Position numbers and translations under genes: made by a program
Part shown: positions 25,105-34,008 of the stretch, one piece after another
How the letters are laid out: each line of letters starts with the position of its first letter
Numbering within the stretch: position 1 is the first letter of the stretch
Notes under the pieces: model-generated
The model's database searches: none
Told to the model about the DNA's origin: nothing
The model's input: the letters and a program-made list of their open reading frames with translations, nothing else
DNA from: an uncultured Eubacteriales bacterium
GTDB taxonomy: Bacteria; Bacillota; Clostridia; Oscillospirales; CAG-382
Length of the DNA stretch: 53,719 nucleotides
Direction of reading: 5' to 3'
Assembly: GCA_934479825.1 (NCBI GenBank)
Contig: CAKSOW010000016.1
Location: 1-53,719, forward strand

Positions 25105-26318
25105 GGCGGCGCAGCCGTCTACATAGGCTCACGCGCAGCGTGAGTGGCCGCCCGTGAAGGGGCGGCCGGGGAGCCGTGGTTACTTTTGCGAAAAGTAACA
25201 AAAGGGGCGTGCCTTTCTTTTTCGGAAAGGCATGGAAAGAGCGCTTTTCGTTTCGCGAAAAGCATATAAGAGACGGTTTTTACGCTCTTTTTGCTTTTAG
25301 CCAAAAGAACCAAAAGGATGTTTTTCTGTTACTTTTCGCCTCTGCGAAAAGTAACCAAAAGCAGACCGAGGGCTTCGGCCCTCTGGACTCCCGGGGACGG
25401 TTCAAAGCTCTACACAGGCGTACTTTTTATAGAAATTGAAACGGTTCGTCACTAAAACAGCTTTTAGGCTTTGAACCGGTGCGAGCCGCAAATTTTCATC
25501 AGACGCATAATCGGTTTTTTGCGAAAAATCGAAGTTGCAGTGCGGGCTTGGCGCCGCAAGCGGTTGGTTAAAAGAAAAACTGCACGTTATATTGGTGCGG
25601 TGAAAAAGGGAAACTTGCGTGGGCTGACGGAAAAGTCAGAGCAAAATCATGGCTTGGTATTATACAAAATAATGTACACTGACCGAAATTTTAGATTTAT
25701 CCAAAATGTTTTTGTGTGTAGAAAACTTGAAATTTTGCGATTCTGTCCGAATAAAAAATTCTCTGTTCGGAAAAAACGTAAAAAAGCTTGTTTCAACAGG
25801 AAATTCTCTTTTATATAAATAGCTCTCTTTCCACCACAAAATCAAATTTCCACCAAACTTTCTCATTTTTGAAAAGTAATAATCTGTTGCTCAAAAAAAC
25901 ACTCTCCTACCAAACTTTCCCATTTCCTGAAATACATAACCTACTGTCCGCCCAAATCAGAGCATATCTTTTTATAAAAAACTACAAATCCTTGCGCAGT
26001 AAAGCCGCCGTCTCGCACCGGTTCAAAATATTTCCGAGCTATATGGCACAAAGTTGCAAATTCTTGCAAAACATCTTGATAGCACATAACTTACGATTTA
26101 ATAAATAACTCCCACGCTCGGAATTTTGAACCGCACCCTGGGAGTCCAGAGGGCCGCGGCCCTTGGTCTGCTTTTGGCTACTTTTCGCAGAGGCGAAAAG
26201 TAACACAAAAACCGTCTCTTTTGGAGACTTTTCGGGAAAAGTCAAACTTCTTTAACAGCCCCTTTCCGGGCTTTCCGGAAAAACATAAGCCGCCCGGCGG
26301 CAAACCCGTCGGGCGGCA
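25105..26318. repeat. Modular hairpin-arm intergenic element, copy E
   Basis: B orientation, but with a type 3 cassette on the left. Left arm 25105-25398, including GGCGGCGCAGCCGTC, CTCACGC/GCGTGAG and a GGCCGCCC/GGGCGGCC stem that replaces GGCAG...CTGCC of other copies. Left cassette type 3: 25399-25477 (79 bp). Core: 25478-26019, with the approximately 57-bp sub-block doubled. Right cassette type 2, inverted: 26020-26132. Right arm 26133-26318, ending in a GCCGCCC/GGGCGGC hairpin (26289-26316) like that of half copy A. It fills the gap between pgk and the FTR-like gene together with the hairpins at 26335-26395. Confidence 0.92.
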
Positions 26319-26334
26319 AAATCGAATTTCTTTT

Positions 26335-26395
26335 CCCCCGCTTTTCTTATAAAGAAAAGCGGGGGAATTGCAAGGGCTATGCACCCTTGCAATTC
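26335..26395. terminator. Two hairpins after the FTR-like gene
   Basis: GAATTGCAAGGG (26365-26376) pairs with CCCTTGCAATTC (26384-26395), and CCCCCGCTTTTCTT (26335-26348) with the matching run ending at 26365. Neither has a T-tract on the minus strand, so termination of the trxA-FTR operon would depend on the stems themselves or on element E. Confidence 0.55.
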
Positions 26396-26412
26396 TTTTG
26401 CACAAAAATAGC

Positions 26413-26610
26413 TTATGTGTTGTCCTTGTAATATAGCATGCAGTGGCAAAAACCAACAAAATTAGGATCTTTTATCTGCTCGCGGAACTCCTTGCACATG
26501 CACTTGGTGTCCTCGCTCTTTTCACGCACACACGGACAATATCCGCCGCGCGCGGCAAGCCCCTCTTTCACGGTTTTCACAATCTCCTTGTCGGAATTCA
26601 AACGTACCAC
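26413..26610 (-). CDS. Ferredoxin-thioredoxin reductase catalytic-domain-like protein
   Basis: The 65-residue protein has the cysteine pattern of the FTR catalytic chain: YCPC (about residue 25), TKCMC (about 37-39) and FCHCMLY (about 54-58). In FTR these six cysteines bind a 4Fe-4S cluster next to a redox-active disulfide that reduces thioredoxin with electrons from ferredoxin. Spacing between the first two motifs is shorter than in plant FTR, as in bacterial short forms. The start is GTG at 26610 with AGAGGA 8 nt upstream; that site overlaps the trxA stop. It directly follows trxA, so the protein probably reduces this thioredoxin. No FTR variable-chain gene is nearby. Confidence 0.8.
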   Translation of the reverse strand: MVRLNSDKEIVKTVKEGLAARGGYCPCVREKSEDTKCMCKEFREQIKDPNFVGFCHCMLYYKDNT

Positions 26611-26625
26611 ACGGGTCTTCCTCTC

Positions 26626-26934
26626 TTACATGTCGATAAAATCGATAATACCGTTGTAATCGCGATAACCGACAGCACGTCCTGTCACAACACCGTTTTT
26701 GATAAGAACCAACGTCGGAATCGACTGAATGCCGAATTTCACGGCAAGCTCTTCTTCCTCGTCTACATTCACCTTGCAGACCTTGATATCTTTTCTGTCC
26801 TTGGCAACCTGCTCAATGACCGGGGCTATCATCTTGCACGGACCGCACCAAGTCGCCCAGAAGTCGATCAAAACAGGACATGCCGCATTTTCCACAATTT
26901 CTTTATAATTCTCTTTTGTCAAAGTAATTTCCAT
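26626..26934 (-). CDS. trxA: Thioredoxin
   Basis: The 102-residue thioredoxin has the active site FWATWCGPCKMIAP (Cys30, Cys33) and the cis-proline SIPTL. I start at the ATG at 26934; an ATG at 26943 directly abuts AAAGG. It precedes the FTR-like gene by 15 nt. The neighbouring gene suggests ferredoxin-dependent rather than NADPH-dependent reduction, though a trxB elsewhere cannot be excluded. Promoter signals upstream are weak (TATAAT near 26997 without a clear -35). Confidence 0.95.
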   Translation of the reverse strand: MEITLTKENYKEIVENAACPVLIDFWATWCGPCKMIAPVIEQVAKDRKDIKVCKVNVDEEEELAVKFGIQSIPTLVLIKNGVVTGRAVGYRDYNGIIDFIDM

Positions 26935-27039
26935 ATGAAACATCCTTTCTGTTATGTCAAGAAGCAAAAAAACTCCTTTTATACTTTTTGATGTGAATAT
27001 TATATCCGCTCAATGTGAAAACCATGTGCCGGCAGTCTG

Positions 27040-27540
27040 TCATTCCGGCGAATCTGTCCGCCGGCGCGCCTTTCTTGCGGCACTCCGCTCTTTTCCCTCT
27101 TCCCATTCGGCTTTTTCCTCATCGGTTTCAGGCAAAAGGGGCGGCACACGCGTCGGTCTCTCGTCCGCATCCAACGCAACCATAATGACAAATGCCTTGT
27201 TGATTAACTGCCTCGTGCCGTCCAAGGACTCCACAAAGGTTTTGACGCAGATTTCCATGGAAGTATTCCCGGTATAAGTCACAGTCCCGACTAAGACAAC
27301 CGTATCGTTTGCATAAGCGGCCGCCTTAAATTCCAGAGAATCGACGGCAGCCGTCGTGACATTCTTGCCGGAATGGCGGCGCGCCGTAACAGCGGCAACC
27401 ACGTCGATCCACTCCATGAGCTTGCCGCCGAACAATCTTTTGCAGCCGTTGAGAGAGCCTTGCGACAGAATCTGCACCTGCTCGGTGCGCGATTCGCGCG
27501 GTGCTTTGCCTTTTAATCCCGTTTCCTTGCTTTGCGTCAT
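27040..27540 (-). CDS. Acyl-CoA thioesterase (hotdog fold, YciA/ACOT-like)
   Basis: The 166-residue product is a single hotdog-domain acyl-CoA hydrolase: GCKRLFGGKLMEWIDVVAAVTARRHSG-type core with FGGKLMEWID (the catalytic Asp region), VTTAAVDSLEFKAAAY and VGTVTYTGNTSMEICV. A basic/acidic C-terminal tail follows (about residues 140-166). The ATG at 27540 follows GGAGG; it lies 25 nt after rsgA. It ends the long leftward operon in a place where other Firmicutes have rpe, so the association may be incidental. Chain-length specificity cannot be told. Confidence 0.85.
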   Translation of the reverse strand: MTQSKETGLKGKAPRESRTEQVQILSQGSLNGCKRLFGGKLMEWIDVVAAVTARRHSGKNVTTAAVDSLEFKAAAYANDTVVLVGTVTYTGNTSMEICVKTFVESLDGTRQLINKAFVIMVALDADERPTRVPPLLPETDEEKAEWEEGKERSAARKARRRTDSPE

Positions 27541-27565
27541 TGTTTCCTCCGAAAAATTGCCCTGC

Positions 27566-28537
27566 TTATTTTTTCCATGGGTCAACCGCTTTCAATTCTT
27601 TATATAAACGCGCAAAACTTTCATGGCGTGATACAGCAATCTTCCCGTCCTTTACCGCTTCGACCACCTTACAGCCGTCCTCACACAAGTGCGTGCAATC
27701 GGTATACCGGCAACCGTGCGCATAAGCGGCAATGTCCGGAAAAGAATCAAGCAGCCCTTCCGAGGTAAGCAAGCGGAACCCGGCCACATCCACCATACTG
27801 AATCCGGGGGTGTCGCCGATATATGTGTTTTCTTCCACCTTAAACAGCTCAGTCACGCGCGTGGTATGCTTGCCGCGCGCAATCTTACGGCTGATCTCGC
27901 CGGTTTCAAGCGCAAGCGACGGATAGAGCGCGTTTAAAAGGCTCGATTTTCCTACGCCGGACGCGCCGGAAAAAAAGCAGACTTTTCCCCGTGCGGCACG
28001 GCGGAGCTGTTCCAAAGCTTCTCCAAAATGAGCAGGGTCGTTGGCTGAAAGACAAACGGTGGGAATTCCGGCGCCGGTATACAGATTTTGCAGGATATCG
28101 GCGTTTTTCAGATCGCATTTATTGACCGCAAGCACGGTATGGATCCCGTTGAATGCGGCAATTGCCGTAAGTTTATCCAAAATATACAGATCCGGATCGG
28201 GATGTGCCGAGGCAATAACAAGAATCAACGTATCGACATTTGCCACAGCCGGTCGGATCAACGAATTGCGGCGCGGCAGGATCCCGGTGATAAAGCCCTC
28301 TCCGGTCGGCGCTTTGCGCAATCGCACCAGATCTCCGGTCAACGGCGTCAGCTTTTCACGGCGGAAAGCGCCTTTGGCACGGCAATCGACCGTGCCGGAA
28401 AGCTCTTGGTCGGCTGTTTCCGTAATTTCCACGCGGTACAGACCGCCGGTACTCTTGATGATACGGCCGGTGCAGACAGAGGACTCGTCAGCGTCTTTAT
28501 CTGTGCCGTGATTCTGTTTTTCAAGCTGTGCGGTCAT
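27566..28537 (-). CDS. rsgA: Ribosome small subunit-dependent GTPase A
   Basis: The 323-residue product is RsgA/YjeQ, a 30S-assembly GTPase. It has the N-terminal OB fold, then circularly permuted GTPase motifs (NKCD G4, GASGVGKSSLLN P-loop G1, DTPGFS G3) and the C-terminal zinc site HGCRYTDCTHLCEDGC. A 20-residue charged N-terminal extension precedes the OB fold. The ATG at 28537 follows AAAGGAAACAGGT. It follows prkC by 40 nt, the usual Firmicutes order. Confidence 0.96.
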   Translation of the reverse strand: MTAQLEKQNHGTDKDADESSVCTGRIIKSTGGLYRVEITETADQELSGTVDCRAKGAFRREKLTPLTGDLVRLRKAPTGEGFITGILPRRNSLIRPAVANVDTLILVIASAHPDPDLYILDKLTAIAAFNGIHTVLAVNKCDLKNADILQNLYTGAGIPTVCLSANDPAHFGEALEQLRRAARGKVCFFSGASGVGKSSLLNALYPSLALETGEISRKIARGKHTTRVTELFKVEENTYIGDTPGFSMVDVAGFRLLTSEGLLDSFPDIAAYAHGCRYTDCTHLCEDGCKVVEAVKDGKIAVSRHESFARLYKELKAVDPWKK

Positions 28538-28577
28538 ACCTGTTTCCTTTCAAGTATTCTTAAAGTTTTTCAGACGC

Positions 28578-30737
28578 TTATTCATCGGAATTGCGCATAT
28601 CGAGAAGCCCTGCAATATCCGACGAAGCACCGCTGCCGCCGGTTTCGCCTGTACCGGCCGTTCCGTCCGTATCCGGGCTTTGTCCGGCGTCCGGATTCTG
28701 TTCCGAACCTGCGTTTTCCGGTGTATGAACGGCGTCCGGCGAAGGCGTTTCCGTTTTTTCGGTTTTATCCGTCTTATCGGTCTTGCCGGTGTTTCCCGTA
28801 TTTCCTGTGTGATCGGTATTTCCCGTGTTTCCGGCATTTCCGGTATGACCGGAATCCGGCTGTTCGGGAACTTCCGGTTCGGTGAGAACTGCGTCTTTCG
28901 AGCCGATACTGACCCAAAGGTCGATCGAAGTCACAGTCTGCGCAACGGTTTCGCCTTTGGCACGGCTGGCTTTCATGACAAGCCCTGCCCCAACAGCGGC
29001 GCTTTCTTCATAATAAATTTTGCCGAGCGCCAATTTTGCGTCCAAAATTCGTTTTTTGGCCGCCGCAAGCGTCAAGCCTTCCAATTCCGGAACGGTGGTG
29101 TTGGAGATCTTCTGTCCGCGGCTGACATACAGCGTAAAATGCGTATCTGCGCCGACTTCGACCACAGCGCCTGCGGCAGGTTCCGTGCGGATAACATAAT
29201 CCGCCGGATAAGTGTCATGGTATTCTTCGACCACAGAGATAGCGTCCGCCGCAAGCTCCGCCGACGAAACGGAATTATATTCCGAACGGATGACTTTTTT
29301 GGCGTCGGTGACATAAAAAAGCGTACAATCCGGCATTTTCATATCTTTTTGTCCCATATTGACATACAGCACGACCGGTACAAGTCCGTTTTCCGCTTTC
29401 AAGCGAATAGCGCCGGCTTCGGGGTCTTGGCGGACCACTTCGCCCACGCCGTATTTCGGGTTTCGGACATAGTTGACCGTATCGGCATTAAAACCGAGCG
29501 TGCCCATTTTTTCAATCAGTGCGTCATCGTATTTTTCGCCGACAAACGATTCCACCGTCACTTTTCTGTCTTGCGCATTAGCGCCGTCAACGCCCAAGAA
29601 TCGGTCAACGGCGGTGGAAAAACCGTCTCCGAGTGCGTCAAGCGTGTTTTTATTCGGGTCTTTTTCGGTCTGCGCCGAACCTTTGAAGAACGGCAGGACC
29701 CAAACAATCACGAACACGATAGCAACCGTCGCAAAAGACGCGGCAACGCCTGCGATGATCGGGAACATGGAACGGCTTCCGCGCACATATTTCTTCATAC
29801 GCGCTTTTTTCTTCTGCTCGTCCTCATAATTGCCGGATTCTCCGGCGGCAATACTTCCGCCGGTCGTGCTTTTTCCTCCGGCAAACACAACGTCCGGATT
29901 CTCGGTGAAATAATCGAGCGCTTTGAGCATCGCGCCTGCGCCGGCAAAGCGGTCGTCGGGATTTTTCTGCATGGCTTTCAAGATGATCTGTTCAAGCCCC
30001 ACCGGGAGCTGCGGATTGATTTCCCGCGGCGGCACAGGGTCATTGGATACCTGCATCATGGCCACGGCAACCGGGCTGTCCGCGATAAAGGGAAGTCTGC
30101 CGGTCACCATTTCATACAGCATAACGCCGGTAGAATAAATGTCTGTCCGGGAATCGACCTGTGCGCCGCTTGCCTGTTCGGGACTGATATAATTCACAGT
30201 GCCGATGGCTTTATCCGTCATGGTGATAGCCTCGGCATTAGGGTGTTTGGCAATTCCGAAATCGGTGACTTTGACCGTGCCGTCGGACAGAAGCATGATA
30301 TTCTGCGGCTTGATATCGCGGTGAATGACCTGCTTTTCATGGGCATGGGAAAGGGCGCGCAAGATTTGTTTGGTATAATAGACGGCCTCTTTCCAAGAGA
30401 GGGTGCCAATGCGGTCGATATAGTCTTTTAAGGTAATTCCGTCGATAAATTCCATGACGATGTATTTTAGATCGTCGGTAATAACGACATCCAATATTTT
30501 GACGATGTTTTCATGATCGAGCATTGAGACGGTCTTGGATTCGTTGATAAAGCGTTTGACGGCGCGTTCATCGTCCTTGAATTCGTCACTTAAGATTTTA
30601 ATGGCGACGTCTTTTCCGGTATTTAAATCCTTGGCGCGCAACACATAGGCCATGCCGCCCACTCCGACCACGGTTTCGATCTTATAGCGTTTATCAATGA
30701 TACGGTTTATGAGTTTATCATAGGAATTGTTATCCAT
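28578..30737 (-). CDS. prkC: PASTA-domain Ser/Thr protein kinase (PrkC/Stk1)
   Basis: The 719-residue membrane kinase has an N-terminal Hanks kinase domain (about 16-275) with GVGGMAYV, VAIKIL, HRDIKPQN and DFGIAK; a basic juxtamembrane segment; one membrane helix (about 320-348); and three PASTA-like extracellular domains (about 385-600) that in homologues sense muropeptides or lipid II. The last 100 residues are a low-complexity Gly/Asn/Thr/Lys/Asp/Pro tail with repeated NTGNTG and KTDKTDKT, unusual in length. The phosphatase prpC lies 33 nt upstream. Note that the ATG at 30737 follows GAAAGGAAAT. The pair controls cell-wall growth and stationary-phase physiology in other Firmicutes. Confidence 0.95.
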   Translation of the reverse strand: MDNNSYDKLINRIIDKRYKIETVVGVGGMAYVLRAKDLNTGKDVAIKILSDEFKDDERAVKRFINESKTVSMLDHENIVKILDVVITDDLKYIVMEFIDGITLKDYIDRIGTLSWKEAVYYTKQILRALSHAHEKQVIHRDIKPQNIMLLSDGTVKVTDFGIAKHPNAEAITMTDKAIGTVNYISPEQASGAQVDSRTDIYSTGVMLYEMVTGRLPFIADSPVAVAMMQVSNDPVPPREINPQLPVGLEQIILKAMQKNPDDRFAGAGAMLKALDYFTENPDVVFAGGKSTTGGSIAAGESGNYEDEQKKKARMKKYVRGSRSMFPIIAGVAASFATVAIVFVIVWVLPFFKGSAQTEKDPNKNTLDALGDGFSTAVDRFLGVDGANAQDRKVTVESFVGEKYDDALIEKMGTLGFNADTVNYVRNPKYGVGEVVRQDPEAGAIRLKAENGLVPVVLYVNMGQKDMKMPDCTLFYVTDAKKVIRSEYNSVSSAELAADAISVVEEYHDTYPADYVIRTEPAAGAVVEVGADTHFTLYVSRGQKISNTTVPELEGLTLAAAKKRILDAKLALGKIYYEESAAVGAGLVMKASRAKGETVAQTVTSIDLWVSIGSKDAVLTEPEVPEQPDSGHTGNAGNTGNTDHTGNTGNTGKTDKTDKTEKTETPSPDAVHTPENAGSEQNPDAGQSPDTDGTAGTGETGGSGASSDIAGLLDMRNSDE

Positions 30738-30770
30738 GGCTATTTCCTTTCAGATCTTTTTCGGCTTGGT

Positions 30771-31520
30771 TTACCGGCGCACGAGCACGGCTGTGATATT
30801 ATCGCCGCCGCCTGCCTGTTTGGCATCCTCTATAAGAGCTTTAACAGTTTCTTCGGAATTAGTATACTGCGCAAAACGTGCGTTTAATTCATCATCGGAA
30901 ACAAAATTGGTCAGACCGTCGCTGCACAGTAAAAAGCCGTCAGCGTCAAAATCGAGCAAGAAGCAATCGCCCTCAACGGAGTCGCTTGTGCCGACGGCGC
31001 GCGTGATGATATTTTTATTCGGATGATGTTTGGATTCATCGGGCGTAATAGTCCCGTTATCGACAAGGGCTTGGACATAGGAATGGTCGTGCGAGAGCTG
31101 GGCGATCTTACCGTCCTGAAAGAGGTAAATACGGCTGTCGCCGACATTGGCGGCACAAAGGCGTTTTTGGTTCTCCCGTTCCGTAACAAGTACGGCGCAG
31201 AGCGTTGTTCCCATGCCGGAGAGTTCCTTATCGGACGCCGCAAGAGCAAAAACCGCCTGATTGGCATCGGAAAGAGCGGCGGACATCGCGTGAAGCAGCG
31301 TTTCGTCAGAGGGGATTCCGGGTCTGTCGGCGCTTAAAGCCTTTTCGACAGAGTGAGCGAACGTATCGCACGCCACCGTACTTGCGGTACTGCCGCCCGC
31401 CGCACCGCCCATTCCGTCGCAGACGGCAAAGAGGGTGCACGAGCCGATGCGTTCAATGCGGAAACAATCCTGATTGGTTTGCCGGACACAGCCGACATCG
31501 GTCAGTCCAAAGTAATTCAT
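30771..31520 (-). CDS. prpC: PP2C-family Ser/Thr phosphatase (PrpC/Stp1)
   Basis: The 249-residue PPM phosphatase has TDVGCVRQTNQDCF, VCDGMGGAAGG, VGDSRIYLF and GGDNITAVLV, the metal-binding Asp motifs of the family. It dephosphorylates targets of the partner kinase. I prefer the ATG at 31520, 9 nt from AAAGGA; the ATG at 31529 abuts that site. The gap of 78 bp to rlmN upstream contains small GGCGGC/GCCGCC and CTTTTC/GAAAAG hairpins. Confidence 0.95.
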   Translation of the reverse strand: MNYFGLTDVGCVRQTNQDCFRIERIGSCTLFAVCDGMGGAAGGSTASTVACDTFAHSVEKALSADRPGIPSDETLLHAMSAALSDANQAVFALAASDKELSGMGTTLCAVLVTERENQKRLCAANVGDSRIYLFQDGKIAQLSHDHSYVQALVDNGTITPDESKHHPNKNIITRAVGTSDSVEGDCFLLDFDADGFLLCSDGLTNFVSDDELNARFAQYTNSEETVKALIEDAKQAGGGDNITAVLVRR

Positions 31521-31537
31521 CTGTATCATTCCTTTTT

Positions 31538-31600
31538 TCGCCGTAGCGGCGAAGTGTCATGGCGGCAAGCCGCCCTTTTGTTTCTTTTCGGGAAAAGACT
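31538..31600. repeat. Short relic resembling arm hairpins of the large element
   Basis: CGCCGTAGCGGCG, GGCGGCAAGCCGCC and CTTTTCGGGAAAAG follow one another within about 60 bp between rlmN and prpC, in the same order as the outer part of an element arm, but with no cassette or core. It may be a remnant or a minimal form. Confidence 0.55.
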
Positions 31601-32666
31601 AACTTTCCGAACGCCTTAACTGTCCGCAGGAGGCGTTGATATCACTGCCAAGCCGGCGGCGTACCGTCACCGTGATGTGCCGCGACTCCAAGATCCGCAT
31701 AAATTCTTCTATCGCTTCACGCGAACTCTTCTCATACGACCGCTCTTTCACTGCATTGAGCGGAATCAGGTTCACATGACATAATAAACCCGAAAGAAGT
31801 CCTGCAAGCTCCCGTGCACATTCCGGCGTGTCGTTTTCCCCGTGTATCATCGAATATTCAAAAGAAATCCGCCGCCCGGTCTTGTCCAAATAATACCGGC
31901 ACGCGTCCATAAGCTCTTCTATCGAAAATTTGCGCGCCACCGGCATAAGCTTGGCACGGCGTTCGCCGTTTGGCGCATGAAGCGATACCGAAAGCGTGAT
32001 CTGCAAATTCTCGTCCGCAAGGCTCTTTATCTTGTCGCAAAGACCGCAGGTCGAAAGCGATATGTGCCGCTGTCCGATGTTCAAACCGTTCGGATCATTG
32101 ACCAAGCGCAGAAATTTCAAGGTGTTGTCATAGTTGTCAAGCGGCTCGCCGATTCCCATCATGACAATGTTGGAGATCCGCTCAGCCATATCATTGCTTG
32201 CCGCAATAACCTGCCCGAGCATTTCCGACGGCTGTAAATTCCGCACCAAGCCGCCGAGCGTTGACGCGCAGAACGTACATCCCATCCGACAGCCCACCTG
32301 TGTGGAAATGCAGATCGTGTTCCCGTGCTCATACCGCATGAAAACACTCTCCACACGCTCCCCGTCCGCAAGCTCAAACAGATATTTGACCGTGCCGTCG
32401 ATTTTGGAAACCAGCTTGATCTTAACGCGCGGCAACGTTAAATAGGCGTCGGCACGCAAAACTTCGCGCAGTTTCACCGAAAGATTCGTCATCTCGTCAA
32501 AATCGTGTACGCCGCGCACCAGCCATTCATAAATCTGCTTGGCACGGAATTTTTCGATCTTAACGCCGCTTTTTTCGGACAATTCCGCTGTATATTCCTG
32601 TAATTCCGGCAAGGTCATGCTGGCAATATCCGCTTTTCCGTTGCCGCTGCGATATTCGTTTATCAC
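31599..32666 (-). CDS. rlmN: Dual-specificity RNA methyltransferase RlmN
   Basis: The 355-residue radical-SAM enzyme methylates C2 of A2503 in 23S rRNA and A37 of some tRNAs. It has the 4Fe-4S motif QVGCRMGCTFC, MGIGEPLDNY, ISLSTCG, LSVSLHAP and the C-terminal resolving-cysteine region INASCGQLR. The start is GTG at 32666, with AAAGAG overlapping the rsmB stop; the short rsmB-rlmN spacing implies coupling. The order rsmB-rlmN-prpC-prkC-rsgA is conserved in Firmicutes. Confidence 0.96.
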   Translation of the reverse strand: MINEYRSGNGKADIASMTLPELQEYTAELSEKSGVKIEKFRAKQIYEWLVRGVHDFDEMTNLSVKLREVLRADAYLTLPRVKIKLVSKIDGTVKYLFELADGERVESVFMRYEHGNTICISTQVGCRMGCTFCASTLGGLVRNLQPSEMLGQVIAASNDMAERISNIVMMGIGEPLDNYDNTLKFLRLVNDPNGLNIGQRHISLSTCGLCDKIKSLADENLQITLSVSLHAPNGERRAKLMPVARKFSIEELMDACRYYLDKTGRRISFEYSMIHGENDTPECARELAGLLSGLLCHVNLIPLNAVKERSYEKSSREAIEEFMRILESRHITVTVRRRLGSDINASCGQLRRSES

Positions 32667-32679
32667 GTTTGTTCACTCT

Positions 32680-34008
32680 TTATGCTTTATTTTTCCGTAT
32701 GAATTTTGCGACGAAAAAGCCGTCTGTCCCATCTGTCTGCGGAAAGAACGTCTTGCAGCCGTTTTCCGTACCGCGGAAAGCAAGGCGCGCCGGCTCAAAT
32801 TCCGGGTTCTGCGCCAAAAACGCCGCGGCGTTGTTCTCATTTTCCGCTTTATTCAACGTACAGGTCGAATACACAAGCGTACCGCCCGGTTTGACATATT
32901 TGGCGCTCTGACACAGTATTTCAAGGCCGATTTCCGGCAAACGGCCGATATCCTCTTTCTTTTTATAGCGGATATCCGGCTTTTTGGCAAGAATGCCGAG
33001 TCCCGAACACGGGACATCGCAAAGAACCGCATCGGCTTTGTCAAAAAGTGCGCTGTCGGGCGTTCTTGCGTCGCGCGCTTCTGTCTTTACAGACGTTATC
33101 CCAAGCCGTTTTGTTCCGCGTTCAATGAGCGACAGGCGGTTGGCGTGCAAGTCGAACGAATACAGTGTTCCGCGGTTTTCCGTCCCGATAGCAATGGCAA
33201 AAGTCTTTCCGCCGGGGCAGGCGCAGGTATCAATAACGGTCGGCGCGGGGATTCCTGCAACCGAGGCGCTCACAAGCGCGGCGCATAACGCGCTGGATTC
33301 GTCCTGAATAAAGAAATATCCCTCGTCAAAACCGGGCAGCGATTCCACCGGCGCACTGCCGGAAAGCGTAATAACGGAATCCCCGATCTTACGCGGACAA
33401 AGCGACTTGTCAAGCATAGCAAAATAGTCGTCCGCAGAAAGTTTCAGCGTATTGATATGAAGCGTCAGATGCGGCGGAATGTTTTCAAAGCCGTGTGCAA
33501 TCTGTTCGGCCGCGCCGGTTCCGTAATCGGATTCCCAGCTCTCGCAGATCCATTCGGGAATGCTGTACCGGATGCTGACGCCCCGTAAGCCGGTCAATGC
33601 CCGCACTTCGGCACGAAGTGCGTCTTTTTTGCGGACGGTGTTCCGCAGAATCGCATTGACAAATCCGGCATACGAACCGGGGCAAAGTCGCTTGACAAGC
33701 TCGGTCGCCTGGTCGCAGGCGGCGCTGTCCGGCACGCGGTCCATCTCAAAGATTTGATAGAGCGCCGTTTCGAGAATACAGCGCACAAGTGGTTCGATTT
33801 TGGAAAGCTCTCTTTCGGAAATGCGCGAAAGATAATGGTCGAGCGTAAGCCTTTTTTCAACCGTGCCGTATAAAAGACGCGTATAAAAGCTCTTGTCCTT
33901 ATCTTCAAACCCATATTTCTTTATGGTACTGTCCAATTCGAGATTGACAAATCTGCCGTTTTTGAAAGCGCTGTTCAAAGACAGCACGGCGGCTTCTCTG
34001 GGGGTCAT
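32680..34008 (-). CDS. rsmB: 16S rRNA (cytosine967-C5)-methyltransferase
   Basis: The 442-residue protein has an N-terminal NusB-like domain (about 1-140) and a C-terminal Nol1/Nop2/Sun methyltransferase domain with DTCACPGGKTFAIA (SAM site), DVPCSGLGILAKKPDIRY (motif IV Cys) and VYSTCTLNKAENE (catalytic Cys). It methylates C967 of 16S rRNA. The ATG overlaps the TGA of the SGNH gene (ATGA). Confidence 0.95.
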   Translation of the reverse strand: MTPREAAVLSLNSAFKNGRFVNLELDSTIKKYGFEDKDKSFYTRLLYGTVEKRLTLDHYLSRISERELSKIEPLVRCILETALYQIFEMDRVPDSAACDQATELVKRLCPGSYAGFVNAILRNTVRKKDALRAEVRALTGLRGVSIRYSIPEWICESWESDYGTGAAEQIAHGFENIPPHLTLHINTLKLSADDYFAMLDKSLCPRKIGDSVITLSGSAPVESLPGFDEGYFFIQDESSALCAALVSASVAGIPAPTVIDTCACPGGKTFAIAIGTENRGTLYSFDLHANRLSLIERGTKRLGITSVKTEARDARTPDSALFDKADAVLCDVPCSGLGILAKKPDIRYKKKEDIGRLPEIGLEILCQSAKYVKPGGTLVYSTCTLNKAENENNAAAFLAQNPEFEPARLAFRGTENGCKTFFPQTDGTDGFFVAKFIRKNKA

